A DNA stretch of 26,480 bases from IMG/VR virus record IMGVR_UViG_3300013018_000075, positions 1-26,480 of that record. One strand, written 5' to 3'. A program made the translations under genes and the position numbers. Positions 13,907-21,581 of this stretch are shown in pieces (within the stretch, counting starts at the first letter, position 1; every line of letters begins with the position of its first letter). This stretch comes from a virus. Below the pieces are notes generated by a model that did not search any database, had not been told where the DNA came from, and saw only the letters and a list, made by a program, of their open reading frames with translations.

Positions 13907-14470
13907 TTAAAAATTTTCTTTTATGTATTCTTTTGCCTTGTTAATATGAATAGTAATATTTGCTGGACTAGTTTCCATTATTTTCGCTGCTTCGGTCTTG
14001 TTGTACCCTTCGATTACGACAAGCAGATAGGCTTCTTTTCTTTTTTGCGGCATTGTCTCAACGATCTCTCGCAACCGTTCAACATCGCTAGGAATATCCT
14101 GATGCATTTCACAATATGCATCTGCTAAAATTTTACTTTTATCAGTGAAATCTTCACCGTCATCATTTTCGCAAAGTCCCTCTAGCGAAAGATTCCAGTT
14201 CTTTGGAGCATTTTCATCGAGGTGCTCATCCTCCCAGATTTTATTAGCGATCTTTTCTTCTTCTGTAAATGGCGGATGTCCATTTTTACAATTATAATAA
14301 ACTTCACTGTCATCCAATGAATGCAGTGTTTTAATGTTCGTCTCAGTAACGCCATCTTCTCCAGGATGGATTATGATATACTCGGTTCTGTAACCACCCT
14401 TTCCCTCTGGTACACTAATTGGGTAACGATACACGTTACGGTCTTCCTGTCTTGTTTTACGAAATTTCAT
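13907..14470 (-). CDS. Sigma-70-like phage regulator (early operon)
   Basis: A 187-residue protein. The C terminus (about 138-187) is a clear sigma region 4 helix-turn-helix: PQKRKEAYLLVVIEGYNKTE followed by AKIMETSPANITIHINKAKE. The N-terminal 130 residues are acidic and aromatic, with no region 2, so this is not a complete sigma factor and probably acts on transcription through region 4 alone. Its ribosome site AAGG, 7 bases before the ATG at 14470, lies in one arm of an 18-base stem in the leader, so translation is probably controlled. A terminator hairpin follows directly after the stop. It is the first large gene of the early operon and the likely regulator of what follows. Confidence 0.8.
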   Translation of the reverse strand: MKFRKTRQEDRNVYRYPISVPEGKGGYRTEYIIIHPGEDGVTETNIKTLHSLDDSEVYYNCKNGHPPFTEEEKIANKIWEDEHLDENAPKNWNLSLEGLCENDDGEDFTDKSKILADAYCEMHQDIPSDVERLREIVETMPQKRKEAYLLVVIEGYNKTEAAKIMETSPANITIHINKAKEYIKENF

Positions 14471-14763
14471 TAAATTTCCTTACCTTTCTGCCTATTTAGC
14501 AGAAGGGCAAGGAAATCAAATAAAGTCGGTGCCTATGAAGTACACCGACCATTTGCCTGAAAATTAAGCATAAGGAAATAAGGGTACTTCATATTGCACC
14601 CATCACTTTTTTCACAGTGACGGTCAATATTTGTATCCATGCCCTTATAGCTAAATCAGGCTCTCGAATATTAATTTTGGGTATTAAATAATTTTTCTTT
14701 CCCCCATAAAGGTGGGATAGGCAATTCGCTTTCTAACACGTTAGCACCTATCGTTATGTAACA
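14471..14763 (-). promoter_or_regulatory. Structured 5' leader of the sigma-like gene (candidate cis-regulatory RNA)
   Basis: A 293-base gap with no convincing gene. In minus-strand RNA order it holds a GATAGG/CCTATC-closed structure (14752-14747 with 14721-14716) containing a CTAA/TTAG stem; a hairpin GTCGGTG/CACCGAC (14549-14543 with 14531-14525) followed by a broken U tract; and a long hairpin, 14516-14499 with 14491-14474, 18-base arms with one mismatch and one G-U, that buries the AAGG ribosome site of the sigma-like gene. The loop of the middle hairpin (14534-14543) is perfectly complementary over 10 bases to 14584-14593, allowing a pseudoknot or alternative pairing. No known riboswitch class was recognised. 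Confidence 0.55.
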
Positions 14764-14904
14764 TTATTTTTTCTTGCTTTTTCTCGTCTGCGCTAAAGCA
14801 CTTCCAGCTACAGACTTGGCTTTTAAACTATAACGTGCATCTCTCAAAATCTTACTTGCTTTAGAAGCTACTGATTTTGATGTTTGTTTTGAATTCTTTG
14901 CCAT
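14764..14904 (-). CDS. Small basic Ser/Ala/Lys-rich protein (46 aa)
   Basis: A 46-residue protein, MAKNSKQTSKSVASKASKIL at the start and SVAGSALAQTRKSKKK at the end, very basic and without hydrophobic segments. It has an excellent ribosome site (GGAGG, 8 bases before the ATG), so it is certainly worth calling despite its size. The pattern SVASKASKxLxDxRxS...KSVAGSALAQT is one I recognise as a recurring uncharacterised small protein of bacteria and mobile elements; its role is unknown to me. Its composition suggests nucleic-acid binding. It is the first gene after the defence block and may share a transcript with the sigma-like gene that follows. Confidence 0.75.
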   Translation of the reverse strand: MAKNSKQTSKSVASKASKILRDARYSLKAKSVAGSALAQTRKSKKK

Positions 14905-14989
14905 ACTAATCACCTCCATTCATCCAAAATTTCAGGCTTATTTAATGCCTGTACTTAATTTACTTCAAAATAAGAAATCTGTAATCAAC

Positions 14990-15022
14990 TTGAAATATAG
15001 CTGAAATACAGTTGAAATATAT
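14990..15022. repeat. Three tandem 11-bp repeats upstream of the early operon
   Basis: Units TTGAAATATAG (14990), CTGAAATACAG (15001) and TTGAAATATAT (15012). The last unit runs into a perfect 14-bp palindrome, TGAAATATATTTCA (15013-15026). The 177-bp gap 14905-15081 has no gene. The repeats lie 86 bases upstream of the 46-aa gene, where the early promoter and its operators would be expected, although I see no convincing -35/-10 pair. Confidence 0.55.
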
Positions 15023-15033
15023 TTCATGACAAT

Positions 15034-15067
15034 AAAAAAAGAGCCACTCACATAATGTGAGTGACTC
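15034..15067 (-). terminator. Strong intrinsic terminator of the ABC-3C-type operon
   Basis: The minus-strand RNA pairs 15067-15056 with 15052-15041 in a 12-bp stem (one G-U) with a 3-base loop and seven U (15040-15034). It starts 15 bases after the stop codon of the ATPase gene and separates the defence operon from the phage early region. Confidence 0.9.
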
Positions 15068-15081
15068 CACAATAAACCTTA

Positions 15082-16878
15082 TTAATCTCTATAATCTTTT
15101 ATTAGACCATACCGTCCGATATTTTCATCTTTAGTAAATTTGATGAGATGGGCCGATGTATAATCTAGATTTGGAATCTCATTTTCAATAATAATCGTTT
15201 GGCGTGTATTTTGGTTATCTAATAAATAACTAAAAAGACCACTTTTCATTGTATCTGAAGTGTGTTCTTCTCCAATATGATCTTCTTTCTCTTTTAATGA
15301 AAGAATTGGGGAATCTACAACTAAAATTTGAGGCCTGTAAAGATTATATTCATCAAGACATATCTGAATTGCAATTGCCAGTATTGTATTAAGATAAGCT
15401 CTAAAGCCTTTTCCCTGACTTTTTTTCAAATGACCATTTACAACAATATCACAATCATCGGTATCAAATCTTACCCCTGCAAAACGTTGATAATTACAGA
15501 CTTCTAACAAATCCTTTAATATACGATCTAATTTATCATGAAAAACTTCGTTAAACTTTCCAGGCATATTTATGTTAAGGGTTGATGATTCTTCTTTTTC
15601 CGTAATCTTTAATTCTCCAACTAAAACATTGCTAAACACGTCTATCATTTCTTTCGCTTTATATTGATTTAAAGCCATTGTATAATCTGCAAGGTGTGAA
15701 CGCAACTGCAAAATCTGTGGTCTAAGCTCTCCTCTAATCATGGAATCAACTTGTCGCCTCTCATCGATAAGCGAAAGCCTTGTTGATTCAAGTTCTTCTA
15801 TCTCCTCAGTTATAGATTCTTGAACAGATTGCAAATCCCTAATTTGTACTTCGATTTTTTCAACCTCAGTGACTGCAGCATCTATACAAGATTCTGTCTT
15901 TTCTTTTGGTAGTTCTCCATTGCAGAAAGGACAATGATCTAATTTTACAATACTGTCGCTGTGAATATCACCATCAACAATAAATGTTAATCGTTTAATA
16001 TCCGATTCATACTGTGTCATAAGAGAAATATTTCGATTTCGTAATACACGACATTCAGCGCTTTGCTCATCAATACTGATTATTTTATCAGCAATATCTC
16101 GACTTTTGTCTGTTGCCGCATCTAAGGCTCCTTCTGCTGCCCCGATTTCATCAATTACAGAAGTTATCATTTTTTCTAATTGAGCTGGTGTTTCTTTTGA
16201 AAAGTTTTGGAGTTCTTTCACTTTTTGTTCCGCTAATTTTGACATACTCCTATCAACAAATTTTTTGACAGCATCCTTGCGTTCATTTTTAGTTCGTTTA
16301 TTTTTTTCTGCTTTTTCTGGAAGAAAATTCTTTCCGGTGGCAAAAAATACCAGAGATGACATAACTGGTGTTTCAACTTTTTTATTAAAACCAATACCAG
16401 ATGATAAAATACTACTGATAGACTGTACGCGTTGTTCATCAACAAGTAAAATATGATAAAAAGTTCTTAAAGTTAACCTCTGTGGTTGTCCTGTTGTAGT
16501 TTGGACAATCTTAACTTTGTCCTCAATTCCCATTAGTCGAAGCCATACAGTGTTGATACAATTTTTAGTATTTCCGATTTTATATGTGCCGCTATTTATA
16601 TAGTTAACTGAACTAGAAACAGCAAAATCATTACTATCTATTTCTCTTCTCATAGTCAAGTTTTGGCCGTCAACATCTAAAACTAATGTTATTTGTTTTA
16701 TCTGAAGTTTAGAATCAAATCGATGATCCTTCGCCCCAAACATATAATCAATACAGTCTACAATTAGACTTTTCCCGGTATTTGATTCTCCATATATGAT
16801 GTTTAGCCCTGAATCAAGCTCCAATACCGAAATCTCATTGTTTCCGGTAAGCAAGGATATTTTTTTAATATAAAACAC
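15082..16878 (-). CDS. ABC-3C-type ATPase (DUF3732-like, Rad50/SMC-type)
   Basis: A 598-residue SMC/Rad50-like ATPase. Walker A GESNTGKS is at 30-37. A Rad50-like zinc hook CPFC (316-319) lies between two coiled-coil stretches (about 190-290 and 330-410). A signature-like motif SQGKGFRAYL is at 487-496, Walker B ILVVDSP has Asp522 (no following Glu, typical of the DUF3732 form), and IIIENE (about 562-567) occupies the switch position. Such ATPases are the motor of ABC-three-component systems, proposed anti-phage sensors. The start is a GTG at 16878 with AAGGGA upstream; the preceding stop is 2 bases away, so the three genes form one unit. No nuclease domain is visible in it. Confidence 0.85.
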   Translation of the reverse strand: MFYIKKISLLTGNNEISVLELDSGLNIIYGESNTGKSLIVDCIDYMFGAKDHRFDSKLQIKQITLVLDVDGQNLTMRREIDSNDFAVSSSVNYINSGTYKIGNTKNCINTVWLRLMGIEDKVKIVQTTTGQPQRLTLRTFYHILLVDEQRVQSISSILSSGIGFNKKVETPVMSSLVFFATGKNFLPEKAEKNKRTKNERKDAVKKFVDRSMSKLAEQKVKELQNFSKETPAQLEKMITSVIDEIGAAEGALDAATDKSRDIADKIISIDEQSAECRVLRNRNISLMTQYESDIKRLTFIVDGDIHSDSIVKLDHCPFCNGELPKEKTESCIDAAVTEVEKIEVQIRDLQSVQESITEEIEELESTRLSLIDERRQVDSMIRGELRPQILQLRSHLADYTMALNQYKAKEMIDVFSNVLVGELKITEKEESSTLNINMPGKFNEVFHDKLDRILKDLLEVCNYQRFAGVRFDTDDCDIVVNGHLKKSQGKGFRAYLNTILAIAIQICLDEYNLYRPQILVVDSPILSLKEKEDHIGEEHTSDTMKSGLFSYLLDNQNTRQTIIIENEIPNLDYTSAHLIKFTKDENIGRYGLIKDYRD

Positions 16879-16880
16879 TT

Positions 16881-17330
16881 TTATCCCTTGAGTGACTTTA
16901 AGGAAAAATATTGAATTAAAGCCAACACTTCCTCGTCACTGTCCTTTCTGTATTTTTTTACAGCAGCTTTTGCAATAGTCTTATAATCTTTCGCATAGGT
17001 GTTTTCTAATTTTTTTATAAACATTTTCCCTTGTTCTGAAATTGAAAATAGATATCCCCTACCGATGACTACATTGACCAAACCCTTAAGAACTAAAGCC
17101 TTAACTGCTTGCTGAACGAGCAAACGCCTGTTCGATATTTCACCGTACTTATAGTTGTTTTCCCCGTGTAAATTTCCGTGGGGCAAACTAAAATCCGCCG
17201 CATAACAAGAAATAAAATCAAGCGCTACAATTCTTTCTATTGCATATGGATTTTTCACATCTACTGAAAGAAGTAATAGTGTTCTTAATTCCATCTCAAA
17301 CAAAGAATTAAATAATCCATTATTATTCAT
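16881..17330 (-). CDS. ABC-3C middle component (MC-type small protein)
   Basis: A 149-residue protein, N terminus MNNNGLFNSLFEMELRTLLL. The central region (AIERIVALDFISCYAADFSL, then RRLLVQQAVKALVLKGLVNV) has a winged-helix look, followed by a basic C-terminal helix. Position and size match the middle component of ABC-three-component systems, which links the ATPase to the effector-bearing subunit. The frame extends to 17363, but the ATG at 17330 has GGAGG 6 bases upstream. It overlaps the preceding gene by 8 bases and is 2 bases from the ATPase. The exact middle-component subtype is uncertain. Confidence 0.75.
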   Translation of the reverse strand: MNNNGLFNSLFEMELRTLLLLSVDVKNPYAIERIVALDFISCYAADFSLPHGNLHGENNYKYGEISNRRLLVQQAVKALVLKGLVNVVIGRGYLFSISEQGKMFIKKLENTYAKDYKTIAKAAVKKYRKDSDEEVLALIQYFSLKSLKG

Positions 17331-18318
17331 CTTCATCCTCCAACCACGTAAGTCGCATGTCATTCACCAACATATGGCAAACACCTTTTTTTTCTCCAGG
17401 GCTTACCCAATCTAACATACGATCTTGTAAATTGTGAGAAATGGGAACAGCTGTAGCATGCTCCATAACAGCGGTTAGGCGTTTATAACTACAATCATAA
17501 TCCTTCTCACAAGTTGTTATAACGCCATCGTACATTTCATCCTTCAAAATGTTAAATCCATCAGTTTCGTCCAGTCTAATCGTGTCTCGCAATTCTCGAT
17601 GAATCGTTTCAGCACAATAATAATCTTTACGTTGACGATTAAAATTTTTCTTCAACTTTGGCTGTGAATCTAAATCTTCCGGACGTACATAGTATTCACC
17701 TGTCTCCTCATGATAAACACGATATAACTCTTGTACATATCCAAGCTCGTGATCTTCAATATCATCTGGGGGGATAATGCTGATCGGTTTTTTATGATTT
17801 TTTTTAATCATTTCTTTAAAGGTTCGAATATCCGCATCTACAGGCGTTTCAAAAGGAATCGCGTCCTTTTGCAAATTATCTTTTGAGACAGCATAGAGGA
17901 AAGCTCGTCCGAGAAATTCATCTTTTTCATTCGATTCATAATATTGCATCAGTTCTTCAATTTGATCTTTTTGCAAATCAGAATTTCTAATCAGTGTAAC
18001 CATTGCAGAGTACATTTGTGATTCTTGTAATGGATTAACTAAATCATCAATTATATGATTATAAAAGTATTCTCCTATGTTGTTAATTAACTCTAGACTT
18101 CCGGTTGCTATTTTTAAATTCTCAGGTATATCTTTTTTCTGTTCCCACAACGCTTTAGCCATCGTCGAGGTAATTGTATATGGATTTCCATTCCGATTTA
18201 AAACCCCCTCTAAGTTAATTATTGGCTCGAACAATGCTATAGCAATTTTTGTCATATTCGGTTTTGAAATTCCTAGTTCAAGAGTCTGGGCATATGAAGC
18301 GTAGTTGAATACATGCAT
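17323..18318 (-). CDS. ABC-3C C-terminal-domain component with unassigned N-terminal region
   Basis: A 331-residue protein. The last ~110 residues (DYYCAETIHRELRDTIRLDE, DEMYDGVITTCEKDYDCSYK, VPISHNLQDRMLDWVSPGEK, GVCHMLVNDMRLTWLEDEDE) look like the conserved C-terminal domain that assembles with the middle component in ABC-three-component systems. In most such systems the N terminus carries the effector (nuclease, protease or other). Here residues 1-210 are helical and acidic, and I see no catalytic motif, so the effector is either new, remote or absent. First gene of the operon: GGAGG 9 bases before the ATG at 18318, candidate promoter at 18367-18395. Confidence 0.75.
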   Translation of the reverse strand: MHVFNYASYAQTLELGISKPNMTKIAIALFEPIINLEGVLNRNGNPYTITSTMAKALWEQKKDIPENLKIATGSLELINNIGEYFYNHIIDDLVNPLQESQMYSAMVTLIRNSDLQKDQIEELMQYYESNEKDEFLGRAFLYAVSKDNLQKDAIPFETPVDADIRTFKEMIKKNHKKPISIIPPDDIEDHELGYVQELYRVYHEETGEYYVRPEDLDSQPKLKKNFNRQRKDYYCAETIHRELRDTIRLDETDGFNILKDEMYDGVITTCEKDYDCSYKRLTAVMEHATAVPISHNLQDRMLDWVSPGEKKGVCHMLVNDMRLTWLEDEDE

Positions 18319-18366
18319 AACCGCGTTCCTCCCTCAATTCAAATTCTTAATAGGACCACTATTCTG

Positions 18367-18395
18367 TTAATATATTAATTTCTTTTTCCAGTAAA
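18367..18395 (-). promoter_or_regulatory. Candidate promoter of the ABC-3C operon
   Basis: On the minus strand: -35 TTTACT (18395-18390), a 17-base spacer and -10 TATTAA (18372-18367). The start point near 18360 would leave a leader of about 42 bases before the first gene. The sequence is very AT-rich, so chance matches are possible. Confidence 0.4.
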
Positions 18396-18734
18396 TTGCT
18401 TGTGAATAAAAATTTAATTTGGTTTTTCACATGTTTCATTTTAATATAACATGATGCTTTTATGCTTCTACACTTCATATTAAACGAGACTTTTTAATTC
18501 AAAAAATCATGATTATTTATAAATTTATTCTACCTTAAATCAGCACAATCCTACAAGTATTTGCGTTGGATATGCAAATATTTGTATAAAATATACGTAT
18601 ATATCTGAATATATATGTCGATATATTATGAAAATATAGGAATCAATTTCCTCCTGAGCATTGAACTAATTCTCTTTTTAGCTCGTATTTATTTTGTTTT
18701 GTGCCAAGTTTTTTCTCCATTTCTATTTTTCATC
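18396..18734. other. AT-rich intergenic stretch between hsdM and the ABC-3C operon
   Basis: No gene is seen. It holds an imperfect 12-bp inverted repeat (18553-18564 against 18574-18585, 11 of 12 paired) and runs of alternating TATA. No U tract follows the hairpin on either strand, so it is not an obvious terminator for hsdM. No recombination site or tRNA was recognised, though the marked AT-richness could mark a junction between the two defence loci. Confidence 0.5.
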
Positions 18735-20336
18735 CTAGATTTCAACCCCTAGAAGTTTAAGCTGCTCATTGATTTCTTTTTCCAACTGCTCAATTTCGGC
18801 ATTGTCCTGCTGAAGTAGACGATTCACTTCATCCAGATCAATCGGTGCTTCTTCTTCAAAGGTATCGACGTACCGGGGAATATTCAAGTTATAATCATTG
18901 GCTTGGATTTCGTCAATTGAGGCAACATGAGCATATTTTTCAATATCCTGGCGGGTTTTAAAGGTCTCGATAATCTTATTGATATGGTCGTCACTGAGAT
19001 TATTCTGATTTTTGCCTTTTTCATAGTCATTGCTGGCATCAATGAAGAGAATATCTTTGGTTTGGCGGTTTTTCTTAAAGACCAGAATCGTCGTCGGGAT
19101 GCTGGTGCCGTAGAATAAATTAGCTGGCAGACCGATTACCGTATCGAGAACGTTCTTTTCAATCAGGGTCTGTCGGATTTTACCCTCAGCCGCCCCCCGG
19201 AACAAGACCCCATGGGGTAAGACAATCGCCATCGTGCCGGTGCTGTTAAGGTGATAAAGACTATGTAGGATAAAGGCAAAGTCGGCCTTTGAAGCTGGAG
19301 CCAGTTTGCCATATTCGCTAAAACGGGGGTCTTTTAATTTGCTTTCCGGATTATCCCATTTGGCCGAGTAGGGCGGATTCGCCACCACCGCATCAAAGCT
19401 GCGGGGCTGATCAATCCCTTTGGCATCCGGGCCATCGGGCCAGTCACTTTCTAAGGTATCAGCATTATGCAGGGTCATGTTATTAAACGAAACCCCATGC
19501 ATCATCAGATTCATCCGAGCCAGGTTGTAGGTGGTGGTGTTTAATTCCTGGCCGTAAAATTTGATGGCCCCGGTGTGATCGCCGCCTGGCAATTCACTGC
19601 GGACGGTTAAGAGCAGCGACCCGGAGCCCATGGTCGGGTCATACAGGGTAAAGGCTGTATCGGAGGCCGTCACATCTGCTGTCACCAGCTTGGCCAGAAT
19701 CTGACTGACCTGATGGGGGGTGTAGAATTCGCCCCCTTTTTTTCCAGCTGAAGCGGCAAATTGACCGATTAGGTATTCGTAGATTTCGCCCAGTACATCT
19801 TTTCCGTCAGCGCCATGATAATCAATCGCATCAACCAGCTTGACGATATTATTCAGCGATTTGGCCCGGGCGGTAGTGGATGCTCCCAGCCGGGAATCGC
19901 CGAGGTTGATATCATTGAAAACGCCGCTAAAATCCTGAGCCGCTTCTTTATTTAACTCGGTATTGCGGTTAAAGTTGTCAAAAATCGTCTGATAATCGCT
20001 GGGTATCACCTGACTGTCGGCAATTTTTTCGGTCAACGAGACCCAGGTGTCATCCGGGGCAATGGCATAGCCTAGGCTTGCCGAGATATCATCGAGGTAA
20101 TCAGCCAGATCCGCTTCGCTGGCCTGTTCCTTAAAGGCTTCGTTAACGGTTTGCCCCGCCATGACATCAATGACATGGTTGGAAACCAGATAGTCTTCCT
20201 GGTGTTCCGATAAATAGCGGTAGAACATGAAGGCCAGGATATAGTTTTTAAATTCGCCGGCGTCCATATTGCCCCGCAGCTCGTTGGCCATGGCCCAGAG
20301 TTTACTGGTGATGGATTGTAAAGTGTTATTTGACAT
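18735..20336 (-). CDS. hsdM: Type I restriction-modification methyltransferase subunit HsdM
   Basis: A 533-residue N6-adenine methyltransferase subunit. The N-terminal helical HsdM domain (SKLWAMANELRGNMDAGEFK and on) is followed by GGEFYTP (201-207), SAM-binding motif I YDPTMGSGSLL (232-242) and catalytic motif IV NPPY (320-323). The C terminus carries a coiled segment for contact with HsdS. All motifs needed for activity are present. The HsdM N terminus and the HsdR active-site spacing both fit the EcoR124I-like (type IC) branch. It pairs with HsdS to protect host DNA and with HsdR to cut foreign DNA. Here it is the last gene of the operon. The ATG at 20336 has AAAGGA upstream, 24 bases after the hsdS stop. 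Confidence 0.96.
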   Translation of the reverse strand: MSNNTLQSITSKLWAMANELRGNMDAGEFKNYILAFMFYRYLSEHQEDYLVSNHVIDVMAGQTVNEAFKEQASEADLADYLDDISASLGYAIAPDDTWVSLTEKIADSQVIPSDYQTIFDNFNRNTELNKEAAQDFSGVFNDINLGDSRLGASTTARAKSLNNIVKLVDAIDYHGADGKDVLGEIYEYLIGQFAASAGKKGGEFYTPHQVSQILAKLVTADVTASDTAFTLYDPTMGSGSLLLTVRSELPGGDHTGAIKFYGQELNTTTYNLARMNLMMHGVSFNNMTLHNADTLESDWPDGPDAKGIDQPRSFDAVVANPPYSAKWDNPESKLKDPRFSEYGKLAPASKADFAFILHSLYHLNSTGTMAIVLPHGVLFRGAAEGKIRQTLIEKNVLDTVIGLPANLFYGTSIPTTILVFKKNRQTKDILFIDASNDYEKGKNQNNLSDDHINKIIETFKTRQDIEKYAHVASIDEIQANDYNLNIPRYVDTFEEEAPIDLDEVNRLLQQDNAEIEQLEKEINEQLKLLGVEI

Positions 20337-20360
20337 AAGTTGATCCTTTCGTTTGGGTAT

Positions 20361-21581
20361 TTAAACAAACATTTGTTGCAATAAGGCTTTTTTTCGGTTT
20401 TGGAGATGGTCCAGTTTGCGTTGGTGGAGGGTGATAAGGTTGTCGAGGTTACTAAAGTAGTCCCCAATTTTGATTTGTTCTTCTTCATTTGGAAACATAA
20501 AATGCATATTTTTAAACATACCGTTTGTGATTTGATTAATTGTTGCCCCAAGATTTTTTTCCACTTCTTTATCAAAAACTGGTGTACTTAATAATGCATT
20601 TGTGAAAGCAGTGTTTGATGATCTCATTCCCATCATAAATGCTCCTATAACAGTATTGTCCATTTTAGCCTTGATTTGACCGTGTTTTCCTATTAATGAA
20701 CGCGAGCCATTTCTTACAACGACAATAACATCTCCCTCATGTACATTGTCCACATTAACAACCTCTGATTTTACATAGATATTATCTGCATTAATAACCT
20801 CTCCATTTTTTACATTGGATGAACGAAGTACAAGTGTACCTCCTCCTTTAATAACATCGTTAGGAGAGTATGTTAATCCACTATATAATTCTACTTCATC
20901 AGTTAACTTACGCTGTTCCCAGGCATCCGTAAATCCCGGAAAACGCAGCTCCGGAAAAAGCTCGCCAGCTTTGGGGAACATTTTTTGCAGCAGCCCTTTT
21001 TTTCGGACTTGCAAATGGGTAAGCTTACGCTGATGAAGGGTGATTAAGCGATCGAGTTGTTTAAAGAAATTAGTGATTTTCTCCTGTTCAGCTACCGAAG
21101 GTATGCAGCACAAAACGTCAGTAAACGAATCCCAATATAATCGTTTCCTGAAGTCCGTAACCCCATAAGACAAATTGTCAATCTGACCAATCGTTTCATC
21201 ACGTCGCAAACAATAATCCATAAATGGAGGATAAAGTTGCGCACTGGGAATCGCTGTAATATATGCAGGACTTACCATCCCTTCTGTCTGTACAACGCCG
21301 ATCGCCCCTTGCCATGCACGCATCATGTTTAGAACAAGATCTCCAGCATATACATGTTTATAGAGTGACTTATCCTCACTTCTTCGCACTTTTTTTCCTA
21401 AAGTGTCACTGTCCAATTCTTCGTTTGATACACCATGGTGAATCGAGACGGAAAGAATCTGTAACGAATCAAAACCGCGTTCATTTCTCTGAGTGTAAAC
21501 TTCCCCCAATTTCCGCTCTTCCCACTCCCCGCTAAACCCCGGGAACCGTAACTGCGGCACCATCTTCTTTTTTTTACTCAT
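20361..21581 (-). CDS. hsdS: Type I restriction-modification specificity subunit HsdS
   Basis: A 406-residue subunit with the classic two-fold internal repeat. Each half begins with LRFPGF...W(E)ERKL or EQRKL, carries a variable target-recognition domain and ends with a conserved coiled coil (LITLHQRKLTHLQVRKKGLL in the first, LITLHQRKLDHLQNRKKALL in the second). The two target-recognition domains define a bipartite DNA target that cannot be read from the sequence. The frame opens at 21662, but the ATG at 21581 (MSKKKKMVPQLRFPGF) has AAGGGGG upstream and matches how relatives begin. It overlaps the rhuM-like gene by 8 bases. Both repeat halves are intact, so it should give a functional enzyme. 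Confidence 0.94.
   Translation of the reverse strand: MSKKKKMVPQLRFPGFSGEWEERKLGEVYTQRNERGFDSLQILSVSIHHGVSNEELDSDTLGKKVRRSEDKSLYKHVYAGDLVLNMMRAWQGAIGVVQTEGMVSPAYITAIPSAQLYPPFMDYCLRRDETIGQIDNLSYGVTDFRKRLYWDSFTDVLCCIPSVAEQEKITNFFKQLDRLITLHQRKLTHLQVRKKGLLQKMFPKAGELFPELRFPGFTDAWEQRKLTDEVELYSGLTYSPNDVIKGGGTLVLRSSNVKNGEVINADNIYVKSEVVNVDNVHEGDVIVVVRNGSRSLIGKHGQIKAKMDNTVIGAFMMGMRSSNTAFTNALLSTPVFDKEVEKNLGATINQITNGMFKNMHFMFPNEEEQIKIGDYFSNLDNLITLHQRKLDHLQNRKKALLQQMFV

Noticed and set aside
13907-14470. Complete sigma factor
   Set aside because: Only region 4 is recognisable; no region 2 for -10 recognition and core binding, so it is called a sigma-like regulator.
14533-14640. 35-codon frame starting MDTNIDRHCEKSDG in the sigma-gene leader
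   Set aside because: The only ribosome-site-like sequence is 1 base from the ATG, and the frame overlaps the strongest pairing segments of the leader; it is probably chance.
14716-14752. tRNA-like or known riboswitch fold in the leader
   Set aside because: No T-arm GTTCRA sequence, no acceptor stem with CCA, and no recognised riboswitch core; kept only as part of an uncharacterised leader.
20072-20575. 167-codon minus-strand frame across the hsdM/hsdS junction
   Set aside because: Out of frame with both genes, with no sensible domain; both flanking genes are intact with their own ribosome sites.
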